From the NCBI GenBank assembly GCA_950295325.1, contig OX485803.1, positions 11,532,001 to 11,596,000 on the forward strand: a DNA stretch of 64,000 bases, written 5' to 3'. Source of the DNA: Polytrichum commune. Its lineage: Eukaryota; Streptophyta; Polytrichopsida; Polytrichales; Polytrichaceae. A program made the translations under genes and the position numbers. Below, piece by piece: positions 45,057 through 56,823 of the stretch (within the stretch, counting starts at the first letter, position 1; each line of letters opens with the position of its first letter). The notes under the pieces were generated by a model that saw only the letters and a list, made by a program, of their open reading frames with translations, ran no database searches and was not told the origin of the DNA.

Positions 45057-45647
45057 CTCGGGGGGGAGGGGGGGGGGGTTACTCCCTCTTGTGTTATGTA
45101 ACCACATGCGTACACAGGGTATTTTTATGGGGGCTCTTTACCTCCTCATTTAATTTTAGGGAACCCTTTAAGTAGAAAAAAACAACTTTACCAAATATTC
45201 AACACCCTATAGGTAATTAAAAAAGAAAACCTAGACTATTTCAAATGATGTTGAATTAGTTATAAAATTTTGATTTACTCGTTCCGTATGAAAGCAAACT
45301 TAAGACTTCAATATGGCATGGCGTATATCCACGTTGCTATATATTGGTGAAAGAAGACTGTGCACATCATAGCCAAGTCGTTCAATTTTCATTCATTTTG
45401 CATGTATTATATGTGAATAAACTGATTTTATTTATTTATCAAAAATCCTTTATTATTTTTGTCATATTAATTTCTTTCTGCCTCAAACCTAAAGTGGGAG
45501 TTTTCCTTTTATGCTAAATTATATATAATCACATGTATTGCAATTTAAGTAGGCTATGGTTTTTATATTTTATTCTTGCCAATGAATAAAAAACACCCTA
45601 TAGTTGTCCTCACGTGGTTTCTATTTTGCGGTCGGTCACCCCTTGAG
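45057..45647. mobile_element. hAT-like element with G-run end (G5)
   Basis: A perfect 8-bp duplication GGTGCCAA (45049-45056, 45648-45655). The left end is CTCGGGGGGGAGGGGGGGGG; the right end reversed is CTCAAGGGGTGACC. Inside the left end lies ATGCGTACACAGGGTATTTT and inside the right (reversed) ACAACTATAGGGTGTTTT, shared with G1 and G2. It interrupts the copia remnant. Confidence 0.75.
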
Positions 45648-45760
45648 GGTGCCAAGACTCTTGACATGTGTGCTCCTCCCACCAACAAAGCAATGCCTTG
45701 CACGGAAGAGTCAACATTTATCACACCGAAGACTTGATGAACCCCGGTGTAGCGGCGACC

Positions 45761-46768
45761 CCCGATGCAGTGAGCCTTTGCTCAATTCCATTGGTCCAAC
45801 TCAACACTCCCACCATCACTTATCGACGTTGCAAATGGCCACCTCCCATTTGAGGGAAGTTAAGACATGAGCAATGAGCAGTGAGTGGTTACACATGAAC
45901 AATGAGTGGGTAACATGCGAGCAATGACGCCAAATTTAGTAATTGAGCACGGTTTTAAGGTCCACATTTTAAAATTGGTACTCATTTTAGAGCAATTTAT
46001 CACTCATGAAGTATCAAAATGTGAGTGAATAAGAGTGATGGGGATCTATAACCATAGATACTTCCATAATATCATTGCTGATTTTTATTATAAAAATCCA
46101 TACTAATACATGCCAAATAATGACATTTTCAAGCATGTAGTTGAACACAACACTTAGAACATTACTCATTGGCAAGTTCAAGTAACCACATAATCTTGTT
46201 GTATGTGTAGGTTGGAGCAATAACAAACTTGTCACTCTCGTAATCCACCTTACACAAAAATCTAAGTACATAATAAAGATATTTGCAGTACATTCATTTC
46301 CCTTTCTTTCCCAAAGCTTGAGATGACATTTTCGTGAAGTCCGGGCATATGCAATACGATATGTCACCAATTGTGACACGGTATGTGATGTCCTTATTGG
46401 AGACAATGTTGATCAACACATTAAATCAAGGATATGAACTGATAGTGATTCCAAACATATAATAACCATCCATGAGTCTAACAGTCTCCCATTTGTTTTT
46501 ATGATTTGCTGTTGATTTGATAGGTTGTGATGTACTATTTTCCTAAACTTGGAAGTTGAGTGTGTGTCTAGATTTGGTGGCAAGTGGAAATGCAACCGAG
46601 GGATAATGAGTGTGGTAGAAAGCCTACATCGAGGAGGTAAAACCTCCTTCTACTCACATGCCTCTACTATAATTGGAACCCGGTGTCTTTGAGGGCCAAC
46701 ACCTCCTCCCTTGAGAGTAGAGTGTTACACATGAACAATGAACAAATTAGCTCAAGTGTTATCACTTA

Positions 46769-46801
<33 letters not shown>

Positions 46802-47955
46802 ATGACAACACCTATGACAAGTTTAACTATATGAACATAATTGTTTTTATAATATCCCACATGCGTAGTCAAACATTACCATAATAATCTCACTTGTGAC
46901 ACAAAATTCAAGACATTTGTTATCTCTTAGTAATTTACTCCTGCAAAACATCTCAACTTAAAGTGAGTAAATCCTTGATTTTATAATGAAAGATATGCAC
47001 TTGTTAATACTCATTTTTAAGAAGTTTCAAAATTAAAGATGAAAGGAATAGACTTGATCTCTCAAGCTTCGATATCTATCGAGGTTAACCCAATCATCAT
47101 GTTGATTCAAAGTCACAGTCATATTCCAAAATCTCACCCTTACACTAATCTTTTAAGTGTTTGCTCAAAAGAGGCTACTCTTGTTTTCATTGATAATTCA
47201 CTCAAGTATCATAACATCCAACAACTCAGACGTGATTTGAGATCACATTCTTGAGTAAAATGTAATATAAATATATGTTAAAAGAGTGTCTCCAAGATAC
47301 AAGGTAAGCTCAAGTGTTGTTGGACACTCAATCTTAAGATTACTTTGGTGCTATGAAAAGAGGCACGTCTCCTAAAAAGATCTCCATGTATATAGTATAT
47401 TTCCTTTAAAATAGAACCTACACTTTATTTAATAACTTTCTTTTCTTGTCTAGAGCTTAGTCTATCTACGACATTCATAGATGAGAGCTTCCTTGAATGG
47501 TTATAATTGTTACACCTCTTAGATGTTCATAAACCTAAGTTTTTGCTTCAATCTTCATGAGGGTGACATGATCCAAGTTCCATATGAGTGTAAAATTACC
47601 AATTTTCTATACTAAACTCAATCCTCAAGTAATACTCAATCCTCAAGGTATAGGTTATGTTGCTTCAAAATGGTTGAGTTGGCAAAGATTCATTTTGAAT
47701 GTATTAAATCTCTCATACTCTAATACTACATTCTAGTTTATCCATAAAAATATTTTCATAAGTTGTTTCTCAAAATGATGGTGTTAAGATCTCCTCATTT
47801 AATACCTTTTATCTACTCCTACTACCGTGGGTTGGAAACCCTAGAGCTACATGTCTTCCGTGTAATTTCATGGTAGCTTTTAACTCCATGGTCGGTCCCC
47901 AAGCATTCCATTTTGTCCCCATGCATCCCCTTGCATGCCTTGTGGGTTCTTGTTT
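45761..47955. other. intergenic, no gene recognised
   Basis: AT-rich DNA with a (GT)n(AT)n microsatellite at 46769-46802. Open frames here are short and show no protein-like pattern. Confidence 0.4.
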
Positions 47956-47962
47956 CCAACCG

Positions 47963-49640
47963 TTAACCCCTCAACAACTCTACGTTTTTCTCCAAGGTTG
48001 TTGGCAATGGCAATTGTGATGGGGTCCATTTATGTTGGGTTGTTGTTGATCCTTTGCCCCTTGTTGTCGATCTCCTACCCTTGTTGATATTGGCGCTCTC
48101 CTTAAGGTTTTTCCCTACTGTGGTTTTTTGGTGGTTCTCTTGACTCCTAATTTTTGGTACTATCATCCAAATATTGTACTCCACATTGTTGGCGGACCGA
48201 TAGATTTTCTTCATACCTTTGTATATAGGAGCCATGGTGCCATGTTTTTTAGCTCCGATTTTGGCATTGCACAAAGTCCCTATATTCGCTTGCATTGCCC
48301 AACATCTTTTGGTTGAGGTGGGGGCCAATTTGGCAATGTGCCATTGAGAGGCAGGGTAGTCGATTTCTTAAACATATGTAGTGTAAGCCACACCATGCTC
48401 AATAGAATTCAAGAACTCCTTTATGTATGCCCTTTTACCTCGAGTGTTGGGGTGAGGAATTTAGTAGTTCATTTTGTCAGCTTGATGGGAGTTGCAATTG
48501 GCACCGGGTGGCAAGTTAAGCTTCCGTTTGGTGGACCCAAATAGCTCCGACCTCTTCAAGGCATAATCCCTATTGTTAAGATCTTCTACATAAGGATAAG
48601 ACTTCATGGCATTTGCGAGAAGCTTGGGATTTCTACACTTGGCTACATCCTTCAACTTCAAGGACACTAAATCAAGGCTTTTACTAATAGAACCACCTTT
48701 CAACTACAACCTATAATTTGTAATATGCATGTATGCATGAATCGAATCGTCCATCGTTGCTTTATACAAGCATGTCACTTTGTACAAGCAAATCACCTTA
48801 TAACCGAATTGTTGGAGCCACTTGTTGTGCACTGCCTCTATAAGATTACAAGTTGGCATCTCCGCATGTTCATTTATTGACATAGCCTATGAACACCACA
48901 CAAATTGAGGCGAATTGCATATATTTCTTAGATATTCAAAATAACATACATTGCAAAACACATTTTGATAATTCACTTACTATATTTATATAACCACTCC
49001 ATTGTCTATAACAAAAGTGCCATAAACATTGCCACTCTATGAGAGTGAGGATTCCTTCTTTGGTGGCAACGCCGGATGACAACCAACATGACCAAATCAC
49101 ATGATATTAGTTTTGGTGCCGTTCAATGTTTCTGCATCCTTGTAATCTTTGCATACTAATTGATTGTATTGAAACTGTAATGATGCATTAATATATTTTT
49201 GCGTCACCTTACCCAACCTAGCAGACCAATGGAAAAGACAAATGCATTTACGATTGACCATTGGCAAACTTGGGTCACCGTCCCCATAGGTCTTCTTAAT
49301 TGCATTTCAATTAGCGTGAGCACTATCCACCATGAAAGCCTTGAGATTTAAATTTGGCACTCCATTCAAAGCCACAATATAATTCAATTTTTACTAGAAA
49401 AGAATTTGTACAACATTCAATCGTCAACAATTTATGATACTTGCTATCATACACATAGTATGCCAAGGCGGTCTTGCCTTTCAAATATTTGACATAATCA
49501 AGCATCATCTATGGAAATTTTATGTCCCCTTGACATGCATACGCTTCAAAACATCCACACCACTCCCTGGAAGGTCCACTAACATTTTGAAGAGAAACAC
49601 TTTATCTTTGGATTAATTTGGAAACATGCTCCATGAGCAT
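47963..49640 (-). pseudogene. transposase-like coding remnant
   Basis: On the minus strand, protein-like pieces follow in order with frameshifts: VFLFKMLVDLPGSGVDVLKR (about 49590-49540), MMLDYVKYLKGKTALAYYVY and YHKLLTIECC (49508-49400), LKAFMVDSAHAN, stop, NAIKKTYGDGDPSLPMV and CICLFHWSARLGK (about 49350-49210), and later MKGGSISKSLDLVSLKLKDV (48703) and CYPYVED-like sequence. The order and the DSAHAN...CxFHW pattern resemble plant DNA-transposon proteins of the kind that carry a catalytic Asp followed by a zinc-binding segment, but I cannot name the superfamily. It is inactive. Confidence 0.45.
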
Positions 49641-49899
49641 ACTTGAAAATATAATGGTTTTTGATCGTCATAATGCTATCCATGGTACCCATTCCACTAA
49701 AAAGAAAACGCTTTGAACCCAATACATAGTTACAACAATTTGGGAATGCAAGAGTATTGAATTTATCTAACCACCTCTAATGACAAACCTTTGGGGTGAT
49801 GGCCTTCACTATTTGATGGAGAGTTTAGCAAATAATTTGTTAAAAACTATTAAGCTGCTACCATCACTATAGCAGAGATTCTGGTAGTGGGTGTTTTCA

Positions 49900-50400
49900 T
49901 TACCTTATTAGCAATGCATTAGTAAGCCATGTCCAATGACTCATGACATGTACTATTAGATACAAAATGGTCATGCACACCTAAATGAATACAAACCCTA
50001 GATATCCTAGAGGATGTGGAGTGAACATATGTTATATGAGGAAGGCACAAAGCAATGCAAATTGGTGTGGAACAACATAACTTACACTCCAATCTAGATT
50101 TTACACAGACCATATTGCCCACAAAGAATGGTATAGGAATTGATCCAATTCATTTGTTGTTGTTGCAAACATCCCATTGTGATACATGTAATTACAGTAG
50201 TTGTTTGTGTGTTGGAGATAATCGGCACAAGACGAACGAGTGAATGAGAATTTAAAATTGTTTTGGATATTTGGTATTTTTGTTGTGCACCAAGGGTGTT
50301 CATTGCACATCTTGTTCATACCAACCATGAAATGTTCATACACTCTGGGAACACCCATGGACATAAGAGGCAATACAAAACAAAACATCACCATCAAAAG
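49900..50400. other. intergenic, nothing recognised
   Basis: AT-rich; overlapping open frames on both strands show no family pattern. Confidence 0.35.
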
Positions 50401-50402
50401 AT

Positions 50403-51121
50403 GGTGGCAAGCACTTGTGGGGGGTGGACTCTTCATTGGAAACCTAAATGACATGCGTGGGTCACTATGAAATTAAACCCCCTATATACAAGAAGTTTAT
50501 TGAGAAGAAATATTGTGTGTGTGTGTGTGTGTGTGTACTTACGGCATGCAAAAAATGGTACTCATGTACTTATACTAAGCCTTTCAATTTAATGTGATTA
50601 ATAAGTCTACTATATATACCATATATAAATCATGAATTAAATAAACCTTTATCATATATAAAATTCATTTTCATTTCCTAGTCATTGAATATTTTTTCAT
50701 TCATAGCATGTAAGTCATGATTGTTTTAAACAAGAGTACAATAAGTTAACCACAATCTTGAGAGAAAATTTCAAAGAAGCCCATGTGCGCTTTAAAGACC
50801 TTTAGTTTGTAATAACCTAGAACCCAAATGCAAACCCCTAACAAGAACATACATGGTAGTTATTAAGGAATATGACACCAATGGATGATAACGTGAATAG
50901 GATCAAAACTAGTAACTTAATTGTCAATTTTTTTTCCTAAACCTTAGGGCCCTTTTTTGTACATCTATCTTTACCTCGAAAAAAATATTAGCCTTTCTAG
51001 ATGTACACACTAGAGGAAAATAATATCTCTCCCTTTTCTATACCATGTACACTAATACCTCAAATAATACCCCTTCTTACACTCACGTTAGTGCGTATGT
51101 GGTATGAAGAGTCCACTCCTT
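50403..51121. mobile_element. candidate TIR element related to G3
   Basis: The left end GGGTGGACTCTTCATTGG and the right end, reversed, GGAGTGGACTCTTCATACC, are similar inverted repeats. CCCCCTATATACAAG inside the left end and AATACCCCTTCTTACACTCAC inside the right also occur at matching places in the element at 39266-40038. No target duplication is apparent. It contains a (GT)n microsatellite at 50514-50537. Confidence 0.45.
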
Positions 51122-51604
51122 GGACAAATACTTGACATCATGCACATCTATATTGTCAAAGTCAACAATGGTAAGATTCAATTTGGACTGTTTCCTAGAT
51201 TGTCAATTTCAATCCCTTGACAATATTCAAATTAGAAGAGGATGAATTAGGATAAAGAGGTAAAGGTTGAGATGGACAATCCTCCCTAGCCAACCTCATG
51301 TAAAGTGGATTGACTTGGTTATTTTTCTTGTAATTTCTGAAGATTATATTGAATATCAGTGAAGCATATGCCCATGTCCTCAACAACTAGATTAGATTTT
51401 TTTTTATTGAAGGTATCTAAAAAACAAACCTCAGTATCCATAGAGACATTGACCGGAGTGGGAGACTCGATTCTATAACAAAAAGGTGATGTGTCATGAA
51501 GATCAACTACCAGACAAAGAGAGACATTAAAATCCAACAAGACAAGAATGTTGTCATCATTTACTTTCCTCCAAATCAAGGAATCACAATGCAACACAAA
51601 GTAA
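51122..51604. other. intergenic, nothing recognised
   Basis: AT-rich spacer between two transposons with no coding-like frame. Confidence 0.35.
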
Positions 51605-52823
51605 GGACCGGTTTACACTATGGTGGAGAAGGCCTCCGGTCGGTCAAGAATGCTTGGCCAAGACATGGTTATATGAGGCAAATGGTGGATGTGCCGGAGA
51701 AGAATTAAAGGCAATAAAATATTTCTTAAGGAGTCTTGACCGGTTGAAGTCTAAACACCTAGAGGAGAAGTTTAGCGGAGAAGTCCACCGGAGAAGTCCA
51801 CCGGTGAAGAGAAGTTCACCTAATGGTGAAGATTTTTTGTGATAAAAAACCATAATTCTCTACATTCACATTGTACCAAAAGATTTCAACAAGAATTGTG
51901 TTCATAAGAATTGTGTAATATAATGTTCAATTTTATTCAAAAGATCATGAAAATTGCCAAATTGCCAATTGTCAAGTTTGGCCCATGTAGGAAATAAATG
52001 TCTCCTTGGGTGTTTAAGAATGAAGAGGGGAAAATCCATACACATTGGACAAAACACTACTCTTTGGTATTATTTAAGACATGCTCTCCTCTTAATCATC
52101 CTCATCAATTTCTCTCTTCTTATCTTTGATCTTCAATCATGGATAATCGAAGAAGAGAGATTTTGTGCTCTCTTATGATCTTTATGGTTTTGAAGTATTT
52201 TATCGTTTCAACTATGGCGATACAAAAAACCATCATGTATCACCATAATGCTTCAATTATGATGATGGCATATTTTTGTTTGGGAGCAAGGAGAGGGTGG
52301 TGTGGAAATTTGACCGGCCAAGTGGATATGTGTCACAATTTCTTCTTGGATCATATAATGCAAAAATGTTCAAAGATCGTGTACGGATGAGTAAGCCTAC
52401 TTTTTATTTATTTATGTCATTTGCTTGGACCCATGTTGAGCAAGAAAGATACAAAATTAAGACTTTGTATTCCAATAGAGTGTAGAATTTCTTTGACATT
52501 GCATCGATTGGCAATCTACGGTCCAAATCTGTTTTTTAAAATTAAATTTTTATTGAGTTGGGCTTCTCCGGAGGAGGAATTTCTTGTACGGCCTCTTGAG
52601 GCCGGACAAGAAACTCCTCCTCCGGAGAAGCCCAACTCCAAAAAGTGCCGCCATGTAGGCGGCCATGTCATTTTATCATCCATGAGAAAAGTTCACCACC
52701 ATTGTTTTCTTCACCTCGTGTAAACACCCACCGGTCAAGAGTTGCATTTTCGACCAATCACAATTGAGAAACACCTTTTTTTTCATGACCGGTGGACTTC
52801 TCCACCGTAGTGTAAACCGGCCC
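51605..52823 (+). mobile_element. PIF/Harbinger deletion derivative
   Basis: Flanked by TAA (51602-51604, 52824-52826). The inverted ends GGACCGGTTTACACTATGGT and, reversed, GGGCCGGTTTACACTACGGT continue as similar sequence for over 30 bp. The GGGCC start and 3-bp TAA duplication are Harbinger features. Inside, about 52140-52520 encodes the N-terminal part of a Harbinger transposase (MFKDRVRMSKPTFYLFMSFA, then in a shifted frame CIPIECRISLTLHRLAI). It stops before any DDE domain, so this element cannot move itself. Confidence 0.8.
52555..52638. repeat. 41-bp-arm hairpin inside the Harbinger derivative
   Basis: Arms 52555-52595 and 52598-52638 are reverse complements with two mismatches and only two loop bases (core GGGCTTCTCCGGAGGAGGA). 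It lies directly after the point where the transposase homology ends, so it may mark the internal deletion junction. Confidence 0.8.
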
Positions 52824-52826
52824 TAA

Positions 52827-53756
52827 GTACACATCTATATAGTGTACGCATTTACATTACGACAATGTGAGTAAAAGGAATTTGAAGCATGCATTATGCT
52901 CAATTTTTTTTTAAGGATGTGGTGGGTTCCACATGATGCAGGTGAAGAAAAAGGTCATTTGGGGGGGGTGTAAGGTTTCCACAAATGACCTTCCTCTTGA
53001 AACCCTAATGAGGCTCATTGTTCTCAAATGTTGGTGCTCATGGAGAAGGAGTTTTGTTGGATACAAAGAGAAGAGAATGAGGGATGGTAGGGGAAGTAAG
53101 GGAATGGTTGAGGGTGAGGGAGAGGATGTAAGGGAAATGGAGGAGATGATGGATGTGGAGGTTGGTGGCAAGGATAGGGGAAAAGGCAATGGGGTAGTGA
53201 ATGTGGAGGTGGACAATACAAAGGGGGAGGCGGTTGGTAGCACATAGGCGGTGGCTAGTATGGAGGCAAATGCAACAACCGAGGTAAAAGTGTTTTTTGG
53301 ATGTGGGTGTTTGCTAGTTCATGGTTGGTTGTTGTGTGTGTATTGCTAGCGCTTTAAGGGTGCCCACATGGCCACATGAAGTGCCTTCATGGTTAGCACC
53401 AAGGTGGGGGTTGGGTTCAAAACCCCACCCACCTCCCACCCCAAACAATGAATATAATGGCCTTGGTGTGGTGTGGGTTGAGGGCCACCTATTAAAGAAT
53501 AATTCTTTCTATCCCTGGTTAATTAAGTATTCCTACCCATTCATAACACCATGGTCATTCCCCTTACCAATTAGATTACATGTTCTTGCATGACTTTTGG
53601 GCTTACCCGTTCTTTTAGATACTCTCCTGATGGGTACAAAACTACTACAACTCTTGGGTATCTATCATTAAGGAAATATAAACCATCTTGGTTCCCTACA
53701 CATGCTTGCGATTGGCATATTCTAACTATCAATACTACATGTACTTCATGTTGCAC
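52827..53756. other. spacer between two Harbinger elements
   Basis: A purine-rich stretch at 52930-53240 keeps a low-complexity frame open and is not called as a gene. At 53380-53430 GGGTTCAAAACCCC resembles a pol III B box but no matching A box was certain. Confidence 0.35.
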
Positions 53757-56700
53757 TAAGGGGCTGCCCGCACCAGGTGGTGTTGGGCCGGCGCCGGTGC
53801 CGTTCCGGCACCACATAGAGCCCACGAACCGGGTAGGCAGCGTACCGGGATGGCGAAGCGGGTCCAGGATGGGGGCCGCAGTCAGCGGGCTTGAACCGGA
53901 GCCACGGATGAGCTTCATCCAGTGCTGAGGTGGCCCCACCCTCGGCTGTACTCCCACACTCCCACTGCCACACACTTGCATCCGGCCACGTTTCCCCTTA
54001 CGCGCTCGTCTCCGCCCACGCTTCGACGCACACCTGTGTAGATTCCCGCAGAGAGCGATGCCGCAACAGACACCGATGGCGATTGACACAGAACTCCGCC
54101 AACTGCATTTTGGGTGAGCTACCGCTCCAGGTCTCTCCCCTCCTCTTTGTGTTCGCCCTCCTCCACGCGCGGGTTTTGTTTATCCGCTTTGTTGCGCCGT
54201 CCGTGTTCCTGGCTGTTGGGGTCGATGCTTTGCAGAGGGTGCTAGTGCTTCACATCGCCTAAGCTTCGACATTTGCTGTGGGTTCATGCTGCACCTTCAC
54301 AGTGGACGGGACGTGTGTTCACCGGGAGTTCATCTACTGCCCTTGGTTGCCCACACAGTCCACATGGGCCTGTGTGGTTTCGATGGCCACGTGCAGTCGC
54401 GGAGCGCGGTGGGCTGGAGCTCTGGTCCGGTGTTCCCTCCCTGGGGGGGTTTTCACAGGACGATGTGTCCGCGTCATGTTTGTAGGGTTCGGGGTAGCAA
54501 TTCCGCAAGGCAGCGCGGATCCAGGCATGCCTGTATTGGCTGTCTTTTACATAATTCATCTCCATGCGGGGAATTTTTTTTGAAACCTCTCGCTCCTCGT
54601 GTCTGCGTCCTGGGTCAATTGCACACCCAATTGCATGCGTTGAATCCTCCTCCTCGTCGTCTTTTTCCTGCACCCTCCTTGTCTTTTGTGAATGTGGCTT
54701 GTTGTTGGCAAGAGGGTGTTGTGGCGGTGTTTGTTGGACCTCAATTGGCAGTCCCCAAGGCTCCGCGACCTTTGTTATTTTCAAGTCTGCGCTGTGCCCA
54801 TGGCTTTGTTGGTGCCCCCGCCATGCGGGTTTGTGTCTCACCGATGCTGGAGTCCCCATCGTCAATTTTTTTTCGCTGCATACACTCCCCTGGTATTCGA
54901 CTCTCTCCCCATCCACATGTTGCTCCCATTCATCACAGTGCGGGGAGCACACTTCCCATTCAATTCTTTTCGCCGCGTTCTAAACTCTGTTGCTGCAACT
55001 GGATTGCATTCGCGTCGTTGGTTGTGGACTCCGCCACATCCTCACATGCCGAGTGTTGTTGTTTCTCACCGCATTTCCTGCTCCAACTTCCCTTGGCTGT
55101 CCAGCTCTCCCTCGCTGCATGTCCACGCTCATCTCGAACTAGTCCACCATGCGGTTGGGCTCCTGGGCTGCCAGGATTTGGTATCGCAGATGCTATCTGC
55201 TCTCCCTTGCACAGCTCCCTCCGCCACAGGGATGTGCACACCCACAGACACAGCCAGGTCCCCTGGAACCATCGCCGGGATTTCGCACCTCTCTTCGGCA
55301 GGCGTTGCTGTTTTGAATCAAATCATGGAGTGGCCGTGAATTTGATTTCCCTTCGCTGCTCTTAATGCTAAACATTGAAATCTTGTGCCACATTATGCCA
55401 CAGTTCGATCACAGTCGTCGAGACGTATGTGGTGCCTCACATTGCCCTCTCCTGCCACAGGACCCTCAAATTGTGAATTGCTATGCACAACACTGTTTGT
55501 TTTGGCTCTGTGACAAATTAGAGATGTTTTTGCAGAGCGGCGGACTACTAGGAGGGCTACAAGCTCTTTTGCTTCGCGTATTACTCGCATTCTTTACAAC
55601 ATGAGACAGAATTTTTGCATTCAAAACTAGGTTCGTTTTTTGTTGTGGAGCGTATGTTTTCTGCTATGTGGCTGTCCGTGTTGGGTGCCTTTCCACACAA
55701 CTGGGAGTAACAACTGTTGGGCTTTGTCTATGCCTCTATGTGCTGGGTGTTTCCGCAGGCCAGCTTGTTTGGAGGCGTCACACTCAATTCCCTCCTCCCT
55801 CCCATCATGCACTACGCACCACATGCATGCAACTTCTCCCACTTGTTGAGATGTTCTGCAAGTGGGAGTTGCTAGAGGACTGCAGCGATCTTGGAGCCCT
55901 CATGCACCGCTTCGACTCCGAAACCGAGCTAGAATCCCATGAACTGGGCCGCTCTCTATTGTACATGATTCGAAATGACGACGCTGCCCTCCCACATGGC
56001 TTACCCTCGTTCCAGGCAACCCTTTTTCCGTTCTGAGAGAGAGACTGGCAGCTGTGGATTTGGCAATCCACGGCCTCCACCCCCAGGTGCACTGCTCTCT
56101 GGTTGTTACCTGTCGGCACTATACCGGATTCAAGTTTGGTGTCTCTAAAATGTTGGTATTCACACATTCTATTGCCTGCAACAACAGCAGACTCGTGACA
56201 ATTAAACCACAGAACTCCCATTCACCATTTCTCGACAATTTCTGTGTGCAAGTGCAGTACAGTCTGCCAAAAAATTCCTTGCCATACAGGCAGCTTTAAA
56301 TGCCTCTTAAAAAACAGGGCGACAAGCCCAGCAGTAGTTCGGCAACTAGTGCCAGATGCATGTCACGGCTATGGGATGTGTCGAACCAAAATAAAAAAAG
56401 CCTGGACCATTTCTGTGCTGCAAACTAAAATTCCAGCTGCCAAAAATTCAAGCTTGCAAGCTACCCTGTGTGGCTAATCCCTTTCATTTCGGTGGCAGGT
56501 GCCTGCTCCAGATGAGATTGCGGGGCCTCATTCTGATTCCGACTCTGAGTCTCCCACAACCGCTCGACTTCCCGAAGCTCCTCCAATACCTGCGTGTGAG
56601 GTCCCAACTCACCTCCATCGCCTCCAGGTGCCGTTCTTCGGGAGACACCTCCTCCCGAACGGTGGTTTCCACCCGGCCTCGCTTCGGGAGCCATAGAGGA

Positions 56701-56823
56701 GGCCCGAGTGCCTCCTGTTCCAGGAGCAGCAAGCATTCCCCTACACATACCCTTAACCACAATTAGGAGTGACACACTCGATATGGCCTCCTGCATCCAT
56801 TCACTCCTCACTTCCATACAGAT

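Larger units (their letters stand above)
42380..45760 (+). mobile_element. decayed Ty1/copia retrotransposon with nested insertions
   Basis: Traces of gag-pol in order: a gag segment (42407-42625; SMSMHEYLTVMKETLDKLED), a degenerate zinc knuckle (CLTYNNHGH with a lost Cys), protease (PWCLYSGASHHVYGD near 43207, where the usual catalytic Asp of DSGASHH is Tyr), the integrase zinc region (MWHKWLGHFN near 43617), integrase core (RSDNGGEFTS near 44010, then a stop), and after an insertion YTPQHNGVAKQQNWS (44608 on) and KGYCCFDTATRHVIVSEDV (about 44900). Many stops and frameshifts make it dead. Three elements interrupt it, at 41352-42360, 44097-44599 and 45057-45647. Removing the last restores the frame between LSGA and KTLDMCAPPTNKAMP. 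LTRs were not identified. Confidence 0.85.

Noticed and set aside
52933..53247. 104-codon charged frame (EGEGEDVREMEE)
   Set aside because: Purine-rich low-complexity DNA; the opposite strand is equally open as Ser/Pro-rich sequence.
53380..53430. B-box-like GGGTTCAAAACCCC
   Set aside because: No certain A box, tail or duplication; the motif is a short palindrome that may be chance.
54286..55365. 359-codon plus-strand open frame and overlapping long frames in the left arm of the Harbinger element
   Set aside because: Frames of 139-359 codons overlap in several phases and both strands, all rich in Ser, His, Cys and Pro with no domain. This is what stop-poor, GC-rich DNA gives by chance.
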